Positions 1 to 9,130 of a stretch of 64,000 nucleotides of DNA are shown here, piece by piece. This DNA is from Rhipicephalus microplus (lineage: Eukaryota; Arthropoda; Arachnida; Ixodida; Ixodidae): the NCBI RefSeq assembly GCF_043290135.1, contig NC_134700.1:163022053-163086052 (forward strand), written 5' to 3'. The position numbers were made by a program, and so were the translations under genes. Positions within the stretch are counted from its first letter, which is position 1. Each line of letters starts with the position of its first letter. The notes beneath the pieces are model-generated. The model was not told the origin of the DNA and made no database searches. It worked only from the letters and a program-made list of their open reading frames with translations.

Positions 1-1518
1 TTTAGGCCTTACCTCTACGGTCGTCCCTTCAAAGTGGTGACTGACCACCACTCGCTCTGCTGGCTGGCAAATCTCAGAGATCCATCCGGCCGTCTCGCTC
101 GGTGGAGTTTGCGTTTGCAGGAGTTCGATATTACGATTGTGTACAGGTCAGGGCGCAAACATGAAGATGCCGACGCGCTTTCTCGAGCGCCTGTGGGGCA
201 CGCTGTCAGGGGCTCCGAGGATGAAGATGCCTTTCTCGGAGCAGTCAGCGATTCCGAATTTATGTCAAAACAGCGGGCAGACGACGAATTACGCCCAGCT
301 ATTGATTCCCTGGAAGGCCGCAACTCTCAGGTCCCTCAACACATTGCTTGCGAACTGCCCTCTTTTTGTCTAAGAAGAGGCATTCTTTACAAGAAAAACG
401 CCCGTGGTAGCGACAAAGCTTTCCTACTCGTTGTTCCTACCGAAATGCGGGACGAGATCCTCCTTGCGTGCCACGACGAGCCCACGTCAGAACATTTGGG
501 CTATTCGCGAACTCTCGCCAGAGTACGCCAACAGTATTACTGGCCGCGACTATCAACAAGTGTACAACGATACGTGAAAGGCTGCCGTGAGTGCCAGCTT
601 CGCAAGACTCCGCCTGTGAGAACCGCAGGCCTGCTTCAGCCGATCGCACCACCACATACACCGTTTGACCTCGTGGGAATAGACCTTCTTGGACCCTTCC
701 CTTTGTCGTCCTCTGGTAACAAATGGATTATAGTTGCGACAGATTATCTCACTCGGTATGCTGAAACAAAAGCGTTACCCCGTGGCACATCCTCTGAAGT
801 CGCGCACTTCTTCGTGCACCAAATCGTCCTACGGCATGGTGCCCCGTCATGCGTGATTACGGACAGAGGAACGCCATTTACAGCACGAATGATGGAGGAC
901 ATTTTTAAATTGAGCTGCACAACTCATCAAAAAATGACGGCTTATCACCCGCAATCGTATGGACTGACAGAGAGGCTTAACAAGACCATAGCGGACATGC
1001 TGTCAATGTACGTTGACGTACAACACAAAACCTGGGACGAAATTCTTCCATACATCACGTTTGCACACAATACGGCAACGCAAGAAACAACGCGATTTCC
1101 GCCTTTCCGACTCGTTTACGGACGCAACGTGCGAACCATGATCGATGCTATGCTTCCGTGTGACCAAAGCAATGAAATCGCTCCAGACGCTGAGGAATAC
1201 ACTCAATACGCCGAAGAAGCTCGTCAGCTAGCTCGCATAAACACCAGTCGCCAACAAGATGAAGACGCACGACGTTACAAAATCCGCCATCGAAACGTCA
1301 CCTACCACCCTGGGGACCGAGTGTGGGTATGGACCCCTGTCCGGCGACCAGGCTTATCCGAAAAACTCCTAAGCCGTTATTTTGGACCGTACAAGGTTCT
1401 TAGACGTGTCACCGATCTTACCTACGAGGTATTTCCGGACGGCGCAGCGTCTTCTCGTCGACAGCTTCGGCCCGAAACCGTGCATGTCGTTAGGCTGAAG
1501 CCCTACTTCACACAGTAG
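1..1518 (+). CDS. Ty3/gypsy Pol, RNase H end and integrase (5' end outside window)
   Basis: The frame is open from base 1 to the stop at 1516-1518 (505 codons) and enters from outside the window. Order seen: the end of the RT/RNase H part (YGRPFKVVTDHHSLCWL), then an integrase HHCC zinc-binding region (CHDEP..EHLGYSRT..CRECQ, about 470-600). Next is the integrase core with the D,D(35)E residues in VGIDLLGPF, CVITDRGTPF and GLTERLNKT, then a basic C-terminal region with WVWTPVRR (DRVWVWTPVRRPG) before the stop. This enzyme inserts element cDNA into host DNA. There is no internal stop or frameshift, so the copy is fairly young. The gypsy assignment rests on domain order and motifs. Its gag and RT must lie left of the window. 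Confidence 0.93.
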   Translation, partial: FRPYLYGRPFKVVTDHHSLCWLANLRDPSGRLARWSLRLQEFDITIVYRSGRKHEDADALSRAPVGHAVRGSEDEDAFLGAVSDSEFMSKQRADDELRPAIDSLEGRNSQVPQHIACELPSFCLRRGILYKKNARGSDKAFLLVVPTEMRDEILLACHDEPTSEHLGYSRTLARVRQQYYWPRLSTSVQRYVKGCRECQLRKTPPVRTAGLLQPIAPPHTPFDLVGIDLLGPFPLSSSGNKWIIVATDYLTRYAETKALPRGTSSEVAHFFVHQIVLRHGAPSCVITDRGTPFTARMMEDIFKLSCTTHQKMTAYHPQSYGLTERLNKTIADMLSMYVDVQHKTWDEILPYITFAHNTATQETTRFPPFRLVYGRNVRTMIDAMLPCDQSNEIAPDAEEYTQYAEEARQLARINTSRQQDEDARRYKIRHRNVTYHPGDRVWVWTPVRRPGLSEKLLSRYFGPYKVLRRVTDLTYEVFPDGAASSRRQLRPETVHVVRLKPYFTQ

Positions 1519-1760
1519 CCCTTGTGGTTCACGTGTTGCGACAAGCCGTGACATTGTGCTGCTGCTGCTGCTGCTGTTCGTGTTCTCCTGTGTTTGTATG
1601 CCTTTTGTTTTTGCGCTTGGCGCAAGCATTGGCGCAATTTTTTCATTTGCGCTGCGAGTACTGGCACTCTCCCTCTTTTGGTTCTCTGTATCTGCGTGTG
1701 TATGCCTTCATTTTTTTTTCGTTACGAGCATCGAGTCGATGCTTTCAAAGGGGGGAGTAA

Positions 1761-1885
1761 TGCCACCTGATATGCTTGGGTGAGATCCGGGAGTGGAAAA
1801 AGACAAAAACGATCTGTCTGAGCTGCTGCTTGGCTAGTCGACTCAACGAACCCAATAAACCAAGTTTGTCTCAAGAAACGTGACA
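1761..1885 (+). repeat. 3' LTR of the gypsy element
   Basis: After the pol stop comes a non-coding stretch with a CTG/TGC run (about 1556-1577) and a purine tract (aaaggggggag, about 1747-1757) of the kind that primes plus-strand synthesis. The putative LTR begins TG at 1761 and ends in CA at about 1885, roughly 125 bp, with AATAAA at 1854-1859. The matching 5' LTR is outside the window, so the bounds are inferred from the TG..CA ends, the purine tract and the sudden start of a different repeat at 1886. Confidence 0.65.
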
Positions 1886-2740
1886 ATATCATGATTCATA
1901 TTTCATGGCCTTGCTGCTGTTGCGGTGGTTTCGTTCACATGACATGTTGCAAAACTGGTATGGTATGACATGATTGCATGGCGAACAGAAACGGCAGACC
2001 CTATCATGAAGATCATGACATGCATGTCATGTAACATGACTACATGCCACGTTTATGATGCGCTCTCGGCCATTTCGCAAGCGTACTATATACTAGATCT
2101 CGTATTACGGAACGTGAGTGGATGACGAAGGTATCTGACTTTCGCAAACATGATAATCATGACATTCGTGTCATGTAACAACATGACTATATGCCACGCT
2201 CATGATGCGCTGGTGGCCATTTCGCTAGCTTCTCTTACACCAAATTTGGTATTACGAGGCTTGAATGAATGAAGAAGGTATGAGACTTGTGCAATTATGA
2301 TAAACATGAGATGCGTGTCATGTTACATCACTATATGCTATGCTCATGATGTGCGCGCCGTCGTTTTGCTAGGTTCACAGATGACAAATTCGGTATTACG
2401 TGACTTGAATGGACGACATAGGTAAATGACACATCCAAAAATGATAGTCATGACATGCTTGTCATGTAACAACATCACTACATGCCACACTTATGATGCA
2501 CTTACAGCTATTTCGCTAGCTTCACATATGCGAAATTTGGTATTATGTGACATCAATGGATGACGAACTTACATGACTGGTGCAAACATGATAATCATAA
2601 AATGCATGTCATGTGAAAACATGACTACATGCCACAGTGAAGGTGCCATTACACTTCGACAAGACCCTGCCGCGTGCGCGCCGGCGTTCGTTTTGTCACG
2701 TCACACCGGCGTTGCGACGCCAGGCGCTGGTCCTGCCATC
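1886..2740 (+). repeat. Composite repeat, copy 1, left part with ~147-bp tandem units
   Basis: Four to five diverged units, period about 143-149 bp, each with the core pattern atgatgcgct..ccatttcgctag..aaatttggtattacg..aacatgataatcatgac..tgtcatgtaac. Unit anchors fall near 2054, 2203, 2346 and 2493. The same array, in the same order, lies at about 14.5-15.25 kb, followed there by a GC-rich module. Here the module is cut at about 2740 by a LINE and resumes near 5789. No coding capacity seen. Confidence 0.85.
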
Positions 2741-5080
2741 GTTGCTTCCAACTCTATGATCTGAAGGCTGCCCTGTCCAAAATGACGCGAGGAATGGCGC
2801 CGGGTAGGGATCGAGGGCCGACTAGGCTTCTAGCCAATCTCCCAGACCCCGCATATCATCAGCTCTTCGACTACTTGAATCAAATTTGCGAGGGGCATGA
2901 ACCACAGGCGATTGATTGGAAAACGGCTTTGGTAACGTTTATTCCCAAACCGGCAAGTCTGCAAACATTGAAACTCTACGACCCATTTCCTTAACCTCCT
3001 GTGTAGGAAAGCTTATGGAAACGATGGTTGGGGATCGACTCTCCGATTACCTCCAGGCGGGGCACACCTTTGCCGACACTATGTACAGTTTTCGATCGCA
3101 ATTCTCAGCTCAGGACATACTCCTTCAACTCCATCATGACGTCGTTGAGCCGATCGAGCATCCCAGCAATGATAAGGTAGTCCGCGCCTTGGATATCAAA
3201 GGGACTTTTGATAACGTCACCCACGAAATCATTCTTACTCATCTGTTCCAAACAGTCTGTGGGCATAATGCTTTCAGGTACATCTGTCAGTTTCTGATGG
3301 AACGGCAGATGTACCTCTGCATTCAAGACAGGGAGCATGACCCTTATTCTCTGGGTATTCGAGGAACACCACAGGCAACGATCCTCTCTCCTCTTCTGTT
3401 TAACCTTGCCATGGCTCATTTGCCCCTGCTGCGGAAGGATATTCCCGGCGTACGCTATGCTATGTACGCCGATGATATCACATTGTGGGCAACCCAGGGT
3501 ACCCTTGGCAGCATTGAGGCCATCCTGCTACAAGCAGCGTCAGTCGTGGACGACTACGCCCGTCCATGCGGCCTCGAATGCTCTCCAACAAAATCTTAGT
3601 TAGTGCACTTTCTTTCTAAACCCAAAGACACCGCAGAAATCTTGACTTCGTTGATCACCAAGCTAATCCCAGAACACGAAAAATTCCGCGTCTTGGGGCT
3701 ATTTATACACAAGAGCAAAAAAACTTAGACAACCCTGCGCAAGTTACGTACGGTCGGCAATCAGCTAGGCCGCATGGTTCACCGGATCTCGAACGAGTGA
3801 GGGGGTCTCAGAAGCCGCGACATTCTGTGCCTCGCCAATGCTTTCCTGACCAGGCAGATTCGGTATTTGACACCCTACCTACGTTTGTACCAATGTTATG
3901 TATATACACTCGAATGCATTCTCCGTAAGTTATACAAGCCCGCCCTAGACCTCCCGATCTCGATGTCTAGCACACGTCTTGCAGATTTGGGTATGACCAA
4001 CACGTACGTGGAACTCAGATAGGCCCATATCAACAAACAGTACCTGCGGCTTACCAAGTCACACGCTGGGAAATGTCTTCTACACCGCCTCCACATATCC
4101 TACACCTATCAGGCAGAAGAGTGGACCACGATCCCTGAGAACTCGCGTAGTGCATTGAATATTCAACCTCTGCCCCGAACCATGGCAAGGAATACTCTTG
4201 AAGGCAGACGGACTGCGCAGGTTACAGCCTTGCAAGGACGCTATGGTTCCCGTTTTGGAGTATTCTACACGGACACGTCTGGCTCTCACCACGGGGGGTG
4301 GTACACGGCAGCCGTAGTCCATCAAAACGTTCCCGTTCAAGGACTCCCTTTTCGAGCGCCAGACATAACTTACGCGGAGGAAGTCGCCATAGCTCTCGCC
4401 GCAGCGGACCCCACATCTAAGATCATCATTACTGATTCGCGGAGTGAGTGTGGAAATCTTACAAAAGGTCACATCACCAGTCGCGCCGATCGAATCCTGA
4501 AAGGGTGTTATTATCTAGACCGCCCAAACACACATTTAGTGATCTGGACGCCAGCTGACGCAGGACTATAGTTGGTAACGAGGCTGCCGATGCCTCAGCC
4601 GGCGCACCTAATTATCGGGAACCTCCTCGTCCTCCATCGCCTGACGATTCAGAACCTAATCCGGTCACTTATTTTCGTGAAATTAGAGCCATGTACAGAT
4701 CGAACAGGCTCCAATTTCCGCCCCCGGCGACGGGCCTAAATAAGGCGTACGAGCGCTGGCTGTTACGCCTTTGCACTAACACAGTATTGTGCTCGGCAAT
4801 ACTTAGGCATTTAAATCCGGCTTTCTCAGGGGAATGCCCACACTGTGATCATCTGTTTGAGGATACTTTCCACATGGTGTGGGCATGCCCACCTAACCAG
4901 GTGGTCCCCCAAATAACTTCCCCTTCACTCCCTACCCGAAAGAGCTGGGAGGCGGCCCTGCTTGGCTGCTCGGCCTAGGAGGGTCCAAGAGGCTTCGAGG
5001 CCAGGGCGCGTGCCGCCGCGGAAGCCATAGGGGTCCCGGACGAGGGACTCCTCCTAGAGTTCGTAGAGGGTCGGGCCTAA
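2741..5080 (+). pseudogene. LINE reverse transcriptase-RNase H, decayed
   Basis: RT pieces: 2745-2994 (SKMTRGMAPGRDRGP, DWKTALVTFIPKP), then a frame change into 2916-3599 with LRPISLTSCVGKLMETMV and catalytic YADD (AMYADDITLW, about 3460-3490). A TAG at 3597-3599 breaks the frame. RNase H lies at 4155-4571 with the acidic residues in YTDTSG, YAEEVAIALA and TDSRSE; a stop at 4569-4571 precedes NEAADASAG. The C-terminal piece (4691-4978) has CPHCDHLFEDTFHMVWACP, a zinc-binding tail. RT plus RNase H in one polyprotein fits the I clade. Several stops make this copy inactive. Confidence 0.9.
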
Positions 5081-5729
5081 GGCCGCGTTCACACTGAGCA
5101 TTCCGGCCGCCGAAAGTGCTCCGAATCCGATTCGGCGGCGGCGAGATCCGCCGAAAGGGCTCTCTCCGCGCCGATCGCTCTCAGACCGATTTTTGCAGCG
5201 CCTGCCGCCGAATCGGTCACTGCGGACAAATAGGAGCGTTAGTGAAGGAATTTTAAAATATGGCGGCCAAGCCCTACTCACTTGTTTTGCCACAGTGCAC
5301 GTAACTGAACGTTGAAACTAACGGGAGTTTAACCTACTCTGTGCCTACTTAGCGTCCGTATTTCGTGGAAGTGGTGACCGAGCTTGTTGCGGTCTTGCAG
5401 AGCAAAACGAACCCACCAACGCCGCTGGCGTCGGTGGTTTTTCTGCTCTTCGTGCATTACAAGACAGCCACTTGCCAGCAAAGTAAGCAGTACTGTCTTT
5501 TCTTGCTTCTTGCGTACGAGAATCGTCGAAGTATACACCACCGGATAGCGTAGTGGCGTTTGCGAGCTGCGACAACAACCGGGTGACAGCGCATCCATCC
5601 CCCGTTCGCCCGGTAGTAGATGGAATATTCGGCGGCGCGGGGCGCGTCCAGTGCGAACAACGCTGCGTTTCGGCGGCAGAGGAATTTCGGTCGCTGTAGA
5701 AAGCGGATGTTTCAGTGTGAAATAGGCTT
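5081..5729. mobile_element. Non-autonomous Harbinger-like DNA element (649 bp)
   Basis: The ends are imperfect inverted repeats: left gcgttcacactgagcattccg, right (reverse complement) atttcacactgaaacatccg. Each side is flanked by TAA (5078-5080 and 5730-5732), a 3-bp duplication typical of PIF/Harbinger transposons. Removing the element joins the LINE 3' UTR as gggccTAAggctgcc, reading smoothly into the LINE tail. I see no transposase; the open frames inside are short. Family assignment is inferred from TSD length and end sequence. Confidence 0.65.
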
Positions 5730-5788
5730 TAAGGCTGCCCCTATCTCTCTTACCTGTAAATAAATCTCTTTCGCCACCACCACCACCA

Positions 5789-6384
5789 CCGCGCCGCACT
5801 GCGTTGCTGTGACACATGCGCGTTTCAAGGCGTCCGGCGTCCCTCTGTCTCGAAAGGAGGCAGACGCAGTGTGGTCATGGTAACGATTAGCGCGAAATGC
5901 AGCTTGTCGCGTTTCGCACCGGTTGCCATCGGGCCGCGCCGACGGACGCTGGTCGCACCGGTCACGCCTGACGTCATACTATACAGTGCTCGCGTTTTGT
6001 TAACGTAGCGTTGCTGTTCCCAGCGTGCGCGCGCGTCAAAGTTACGTTGAACTATATTGGGCCCTTCATGATGCACACGAGGCCGTTTCACAAGGTCAAC
6101 ATATACGAAATTCGGTGTTACGAGACGTCAATAGATAATGAACGTACATGACTGATGCAAACATGATAATCATGAGACGCGTGTGATGTAACAACATGAC
6201 AACATACCAGAAGACGAAGGTGAACGACACATCCAAAAATTATAATCATGACACGGAAGTCGTGTACAGCATAATTTACCTCCATCTCGTAACGTCGTGG
6301 TGATTTAAAAGTGACAATATCAAGATTTCTCATTCGTGCTTCGCATATGATCGATTCCCACTGTACGTGGGATCTCCCAATTTT
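5789..6384 (+). repeat. Composite repeat, copy 1, right part
   Basis: Begins gcgccgcactgcgttgc and matches 15.39-16.07 kb. It contains the GC-rich module (gggccgcgccgacggacgctgg), then gggcccttcatgatgc, then diverged units, and ends near cgattcccactgtacgtggg and a short T tract. With 1886-2740 it makes one element split by the LINE. No ORF is conserved between the two copies, so I do not call a protein. Confidence 0.8.
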
Positions 6385-6429
6385 TAAAGACGGTAGTCTT
6401 TCTTGGAGACCTTCGACGCAAAAATTTTG

Positions 6430-6430
<1 letters not shown>

Positions 6431-6470
<40 letters not shown>
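6431..6470 (+). repeat. (TCTG)n microsatellite
   Basis: Ten perfect TCTG units, followed by a degenerate continuation (tagatttgtctgtttgtcc). It lies just beyond the right end of composite repeat copy 1. The open frames over it (CLSVCLSV-type) are low-complexity artefacts. Confidence 0.97.
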
Positions 6471-6471
<1 letters not shown>

Positions 6472-7250
6472 AGATTTGTCTGTTTGTCCATGCTCAACGC
6501 GAACCGGATAATCAAAACAGCGCCAGCCGATACCCAGAACGGCCGACCCCATCTGCAGTGCCCACCAATGTTGCTCAAGATTCAGCATTCATACTTGTGC
6601 GATTGTCAATTAATAGGGGAATATTGCATATATCTGAGGCACTATAACAACACGTGTATATTCTGCTTGGCGTTTTTAATAGAAAATCCATACATCAATA
6701 ATTCTAAGGACCGTCGCATTTCTCACGCGCTGACAATGCAACGCTTGCACGAAAAGGCGAGTGTTTCCAACGCTTTGCTAAGACGACACTGGGGTGGCAC
6801 CTACCCACCGCCTTGCGTTCTACACCTTATCACCACTCAGAGCCACGCGCTTCGTTTTCCAAGAAAACTGCAAGATGGCGCTCATGACTCCCGTGTTACG
6901 TGACTTGGTGCACTTGTTCGCCACCGCTGCAGGCTCGAGGCACTCTAACGCAGTGCCCCCAGAATACAATTGACCAATTTTCTTGCGCAGAACATCAAAT
7001 AAATATTTTGTTCACTCTCTCCACACGCAAGACTATCGTCTTTCGACGACATTTGAAGAATAATATGCAGATACGGGGCCAATTTTTTTCTATAGGTTAA
7101 GCGCGACAATAAATTTCGTCCTCGAGACACTCTGCAGTTCATCTCTAGGCGTACTTGTCATTTAAACCCGGTTATCTACAATTGAAATGTTCTGATTTTA
7201 CAGGCCCTTTGAAAGCATGTGTCACGACTCCTTTTTTTTATTGCGATAGC
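6471..7250. other. Intergenic stretch, nothing supported
   Basis: No exon-like frame with convincing splice sites, no RNA gene and no clear repeat family was recognised here. The open frames at 6403-6903 and 6900-7100 have no recognisable domain. Confidence 0.6.
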
Positions 7251-7433
7251 AAGTATATGAGCACCCTCGGCTGGATTTTGCCGCCGGCAGCGTTGTTGAC
7301 GTCGGCGTCACTTGCCATGTAATTATACGTATCTATAAATATGAAAATGCAAGAAGGAAAAAAAAAACGAGGAAAACATTGCCGTGCGCGGAATCGAACG
7401 TGAAACTTCTGCGTCGTGAAAACGAGACGTTAA

Positions 7434-8234
7434 TGGTGCATTCAGACGACGGACCGAATCGGGATGTGACGGGACGGATGGCGCGTCACGTGACCTCACA
7501 TCAGCGATTCCCATCGTCCGCGAATCGTCCGCGCGGCTCGCGGACGGATGACCCCAACCTATTTCTCACATCGGGATTCTGGTGGGAGAGAGCCAGTACT
7601 TCAGCGGAATAGCTCAGGGTTGGTGGCAACCAGTACACTTTTCGTCTGCTCGCTGCATGTCCTCCATGGCTCGCGAATAGCTACATGACTGGTCGGCATC
7701 ATCTACGCTTGAGCATGGTTTACTTAGTTTCCGGGGGCTTTGTTCTCAGGTGATTAAATACGCAGAATTCGCTTTGGTGGTTCGGGAAATGTCGCCGCCG
7801 TCGTTTGACACGCGAGATTCTTAGCCGTCATGATGGTGAAATTTTCTAACTTCTGCAACCGGCGACGCGCCGCTTCTAAAAAAGAATGGGAGACGCGTTC
7901 AGAAGTTCTACAAGTGGGGAACAATGGTGTTGAAAGAACATTCTGCCAGCAACTACCTTTTCTCCTGACAGAATAACACTCCTCGTTCATTTGTCACAAC
8001 GCGACAGAGATCACCGTAAAGCGTCGCTTCTTGCGGGCATCCATGTTGAATACTCTCAAACCGGTCTGCTTTCAGCGCGCGCAGGTGAGCGGCGAACCTG
8101 CTGTCTAGGGTAATCCGGCTGTTTTCTCCTAGGAAACCGTCCGTCGTGTGGATGTGTCTGCAGGCGGATCATCCGTGGACTAGCCGTCCGCGTCCACGAC
8201 AAATCCGGATTCGGTCCGTCGTCTGAATGCACCA
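7434..8234. mobile_element. Non-autonomous Harbinger-like DNA element (801 bp)
   Basis: Terminal inverted repeats: left tggtgcattcagacgacgg, and the right end (8206-8234) is its reverse complement, ccgtcgtctgaatgcacca. Similarity continues, weaker, for roughly 100 bp inward. TAA flanks it at 7431-7433 and 8235-8237. The paralogous site at 50711-50727 reads gttaaccactgagccac with one TAA, the expected empty site. No transposase motif seen. Confidence 0.85.
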
Positions 8235-8483
8235 TAACCACTGAGCCACCCTCGAACACGCCCACCACTGTTCAAATGCTGAAAAGTTATTTATATCTAC
8301 CTCTTACCGCTACTCAAGAGCATCTCGGGGGGAATTGTGTTTTCAGCATTATCAGCAAGATGGCGCAATGAGCACGCGTTGCCACATCGCGCAGCGCACC
8401 CCCTCTATCTCCTACGCGTACATCGCCCGCCTTAGAGAAGGGTAGTGACACTCTCTCGCGCGCCCTTATCTCGTGGTGGCTAG

Positions 8484-8825
8484 GTGGTGGTGGGGGTGGT
8501 GAGTGGTTGTAAGGAAGAAGAAAAAGGCACCTAATTTCTGTCTGCCTCAAGGGCGACACGGCGCAGTGCTTTATAGGGGTGGGAGGAAGGAGGGATAAAA
8601 AGAATAGAAGTAAATAGATGAAGAAATAGACAAGGCAAGTGACGGAAAGTAGAAGGAGATAGGAAAGTGGGGATCCGGTCGAAGCAGTCCAAGGGCGGGG
8701 CACCACAATGCGAGAGCTGCACGGCGGCAGGAGACCGCGGAGAACGAACCAGTCGGTGGTAGCTACGCTGTCGTCGGAGATCACGAGGGCACGACCGTAC
8801 AGCTTGAAACCCTCCGAGCGAATCC
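8484..8825 (-). mobile_element. Small retroposon (shared with 63274-63645)
   Basis: About 340 bp absent from the paralogue at 50.9-51.0 kb, flanked by imperfect direct repeats ggtggctag (8475-8483) and ggtggcgag (8826-8834). On the minus strand it ends with cccctataaagcactgcgcc, a pyrimidine-rich stretch and a (CCACC)n-like tail, as 3' ends of tick LINEs/SINEs do. A homologous copy interrupts the gag gene at 63274-63645. It is either a SINE or the 3' end of a LINE. Confidence 0.7.
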
Positions 8826-9130
8826 GGTGGCGAGGAAGGGAGGATGATACGTCTTGGCTGCCCTCGGAGTTTACCCTGAACAATTCTGCTGTATTTACCG
8901 GGCTCAAAAAGGTCACTGCAATCATTGACGTCTCCATTTATGAAAAGCACGCGATTTTCAAACGCAGCCAAATAACAAACGAGATGCTTATTAGCGTGCG
9001 TCCGCACCTGTGAGTACGTTTTATGCGTCATTTGTGCGTGAGAAACGCTGGGAATGTTTTGATCTGCTTTCCATTGTGCGCGTGACCTTTCAAGTTTGTT
9101 GCTATCGCATTCATTGTTTCACCTTTGCGG

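Larger units (their letters stand above)
2741..5788 (+). mobile_element. I-clade LINE, 5'-truncated, inserted in the composite repeat and itself interrupted
   Basis: The LINE starts inside the reverse-transcriptase ORF (ELRAAL-like start, FQLYDLKAAL) and runs through RT, RNase H, a C-terminal CxxC-H-C motif and a 3' UTR. It ends with TGTAAATAAATCTCTTTC and a (CCA)n tail at about 5755-5788. The composite repeat lies on both sides, matching an uninterrupted paralogue at 15.36-15.41 kb, so this is an insertion. A separate element (5081-5729) sits in its 3' UTR. A clean target duplication is not visible, and some target bases may have been lost. Confidence 0.85.
7255..9130 (-). repeat. Repeat with tRNA-like head, copy 1 (split by two insertions)
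   Basis: Matches 50545-51290 piece by piece: 7255-7433, then 8235-8483, then about 8826-9130. The head on the minus strand has an A-box-like tggctcagtgg and a B-box-like gttcgattcc, so this part is tRNA-derived. The body includes ggattttgccg, gttatttatatctacc, ttttcagcattatcagcaagatggcgcaatg (in pieces) and tgtgagtacgttttatgcgtcatttgtgcgtgag (in pieces). The paralogue lacks both internal insertions. Whether the whole 700-bp unit is one mobile family or the tRNA head sits beside an older repeat cannot be told from two copies. Confidence 0.8.
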
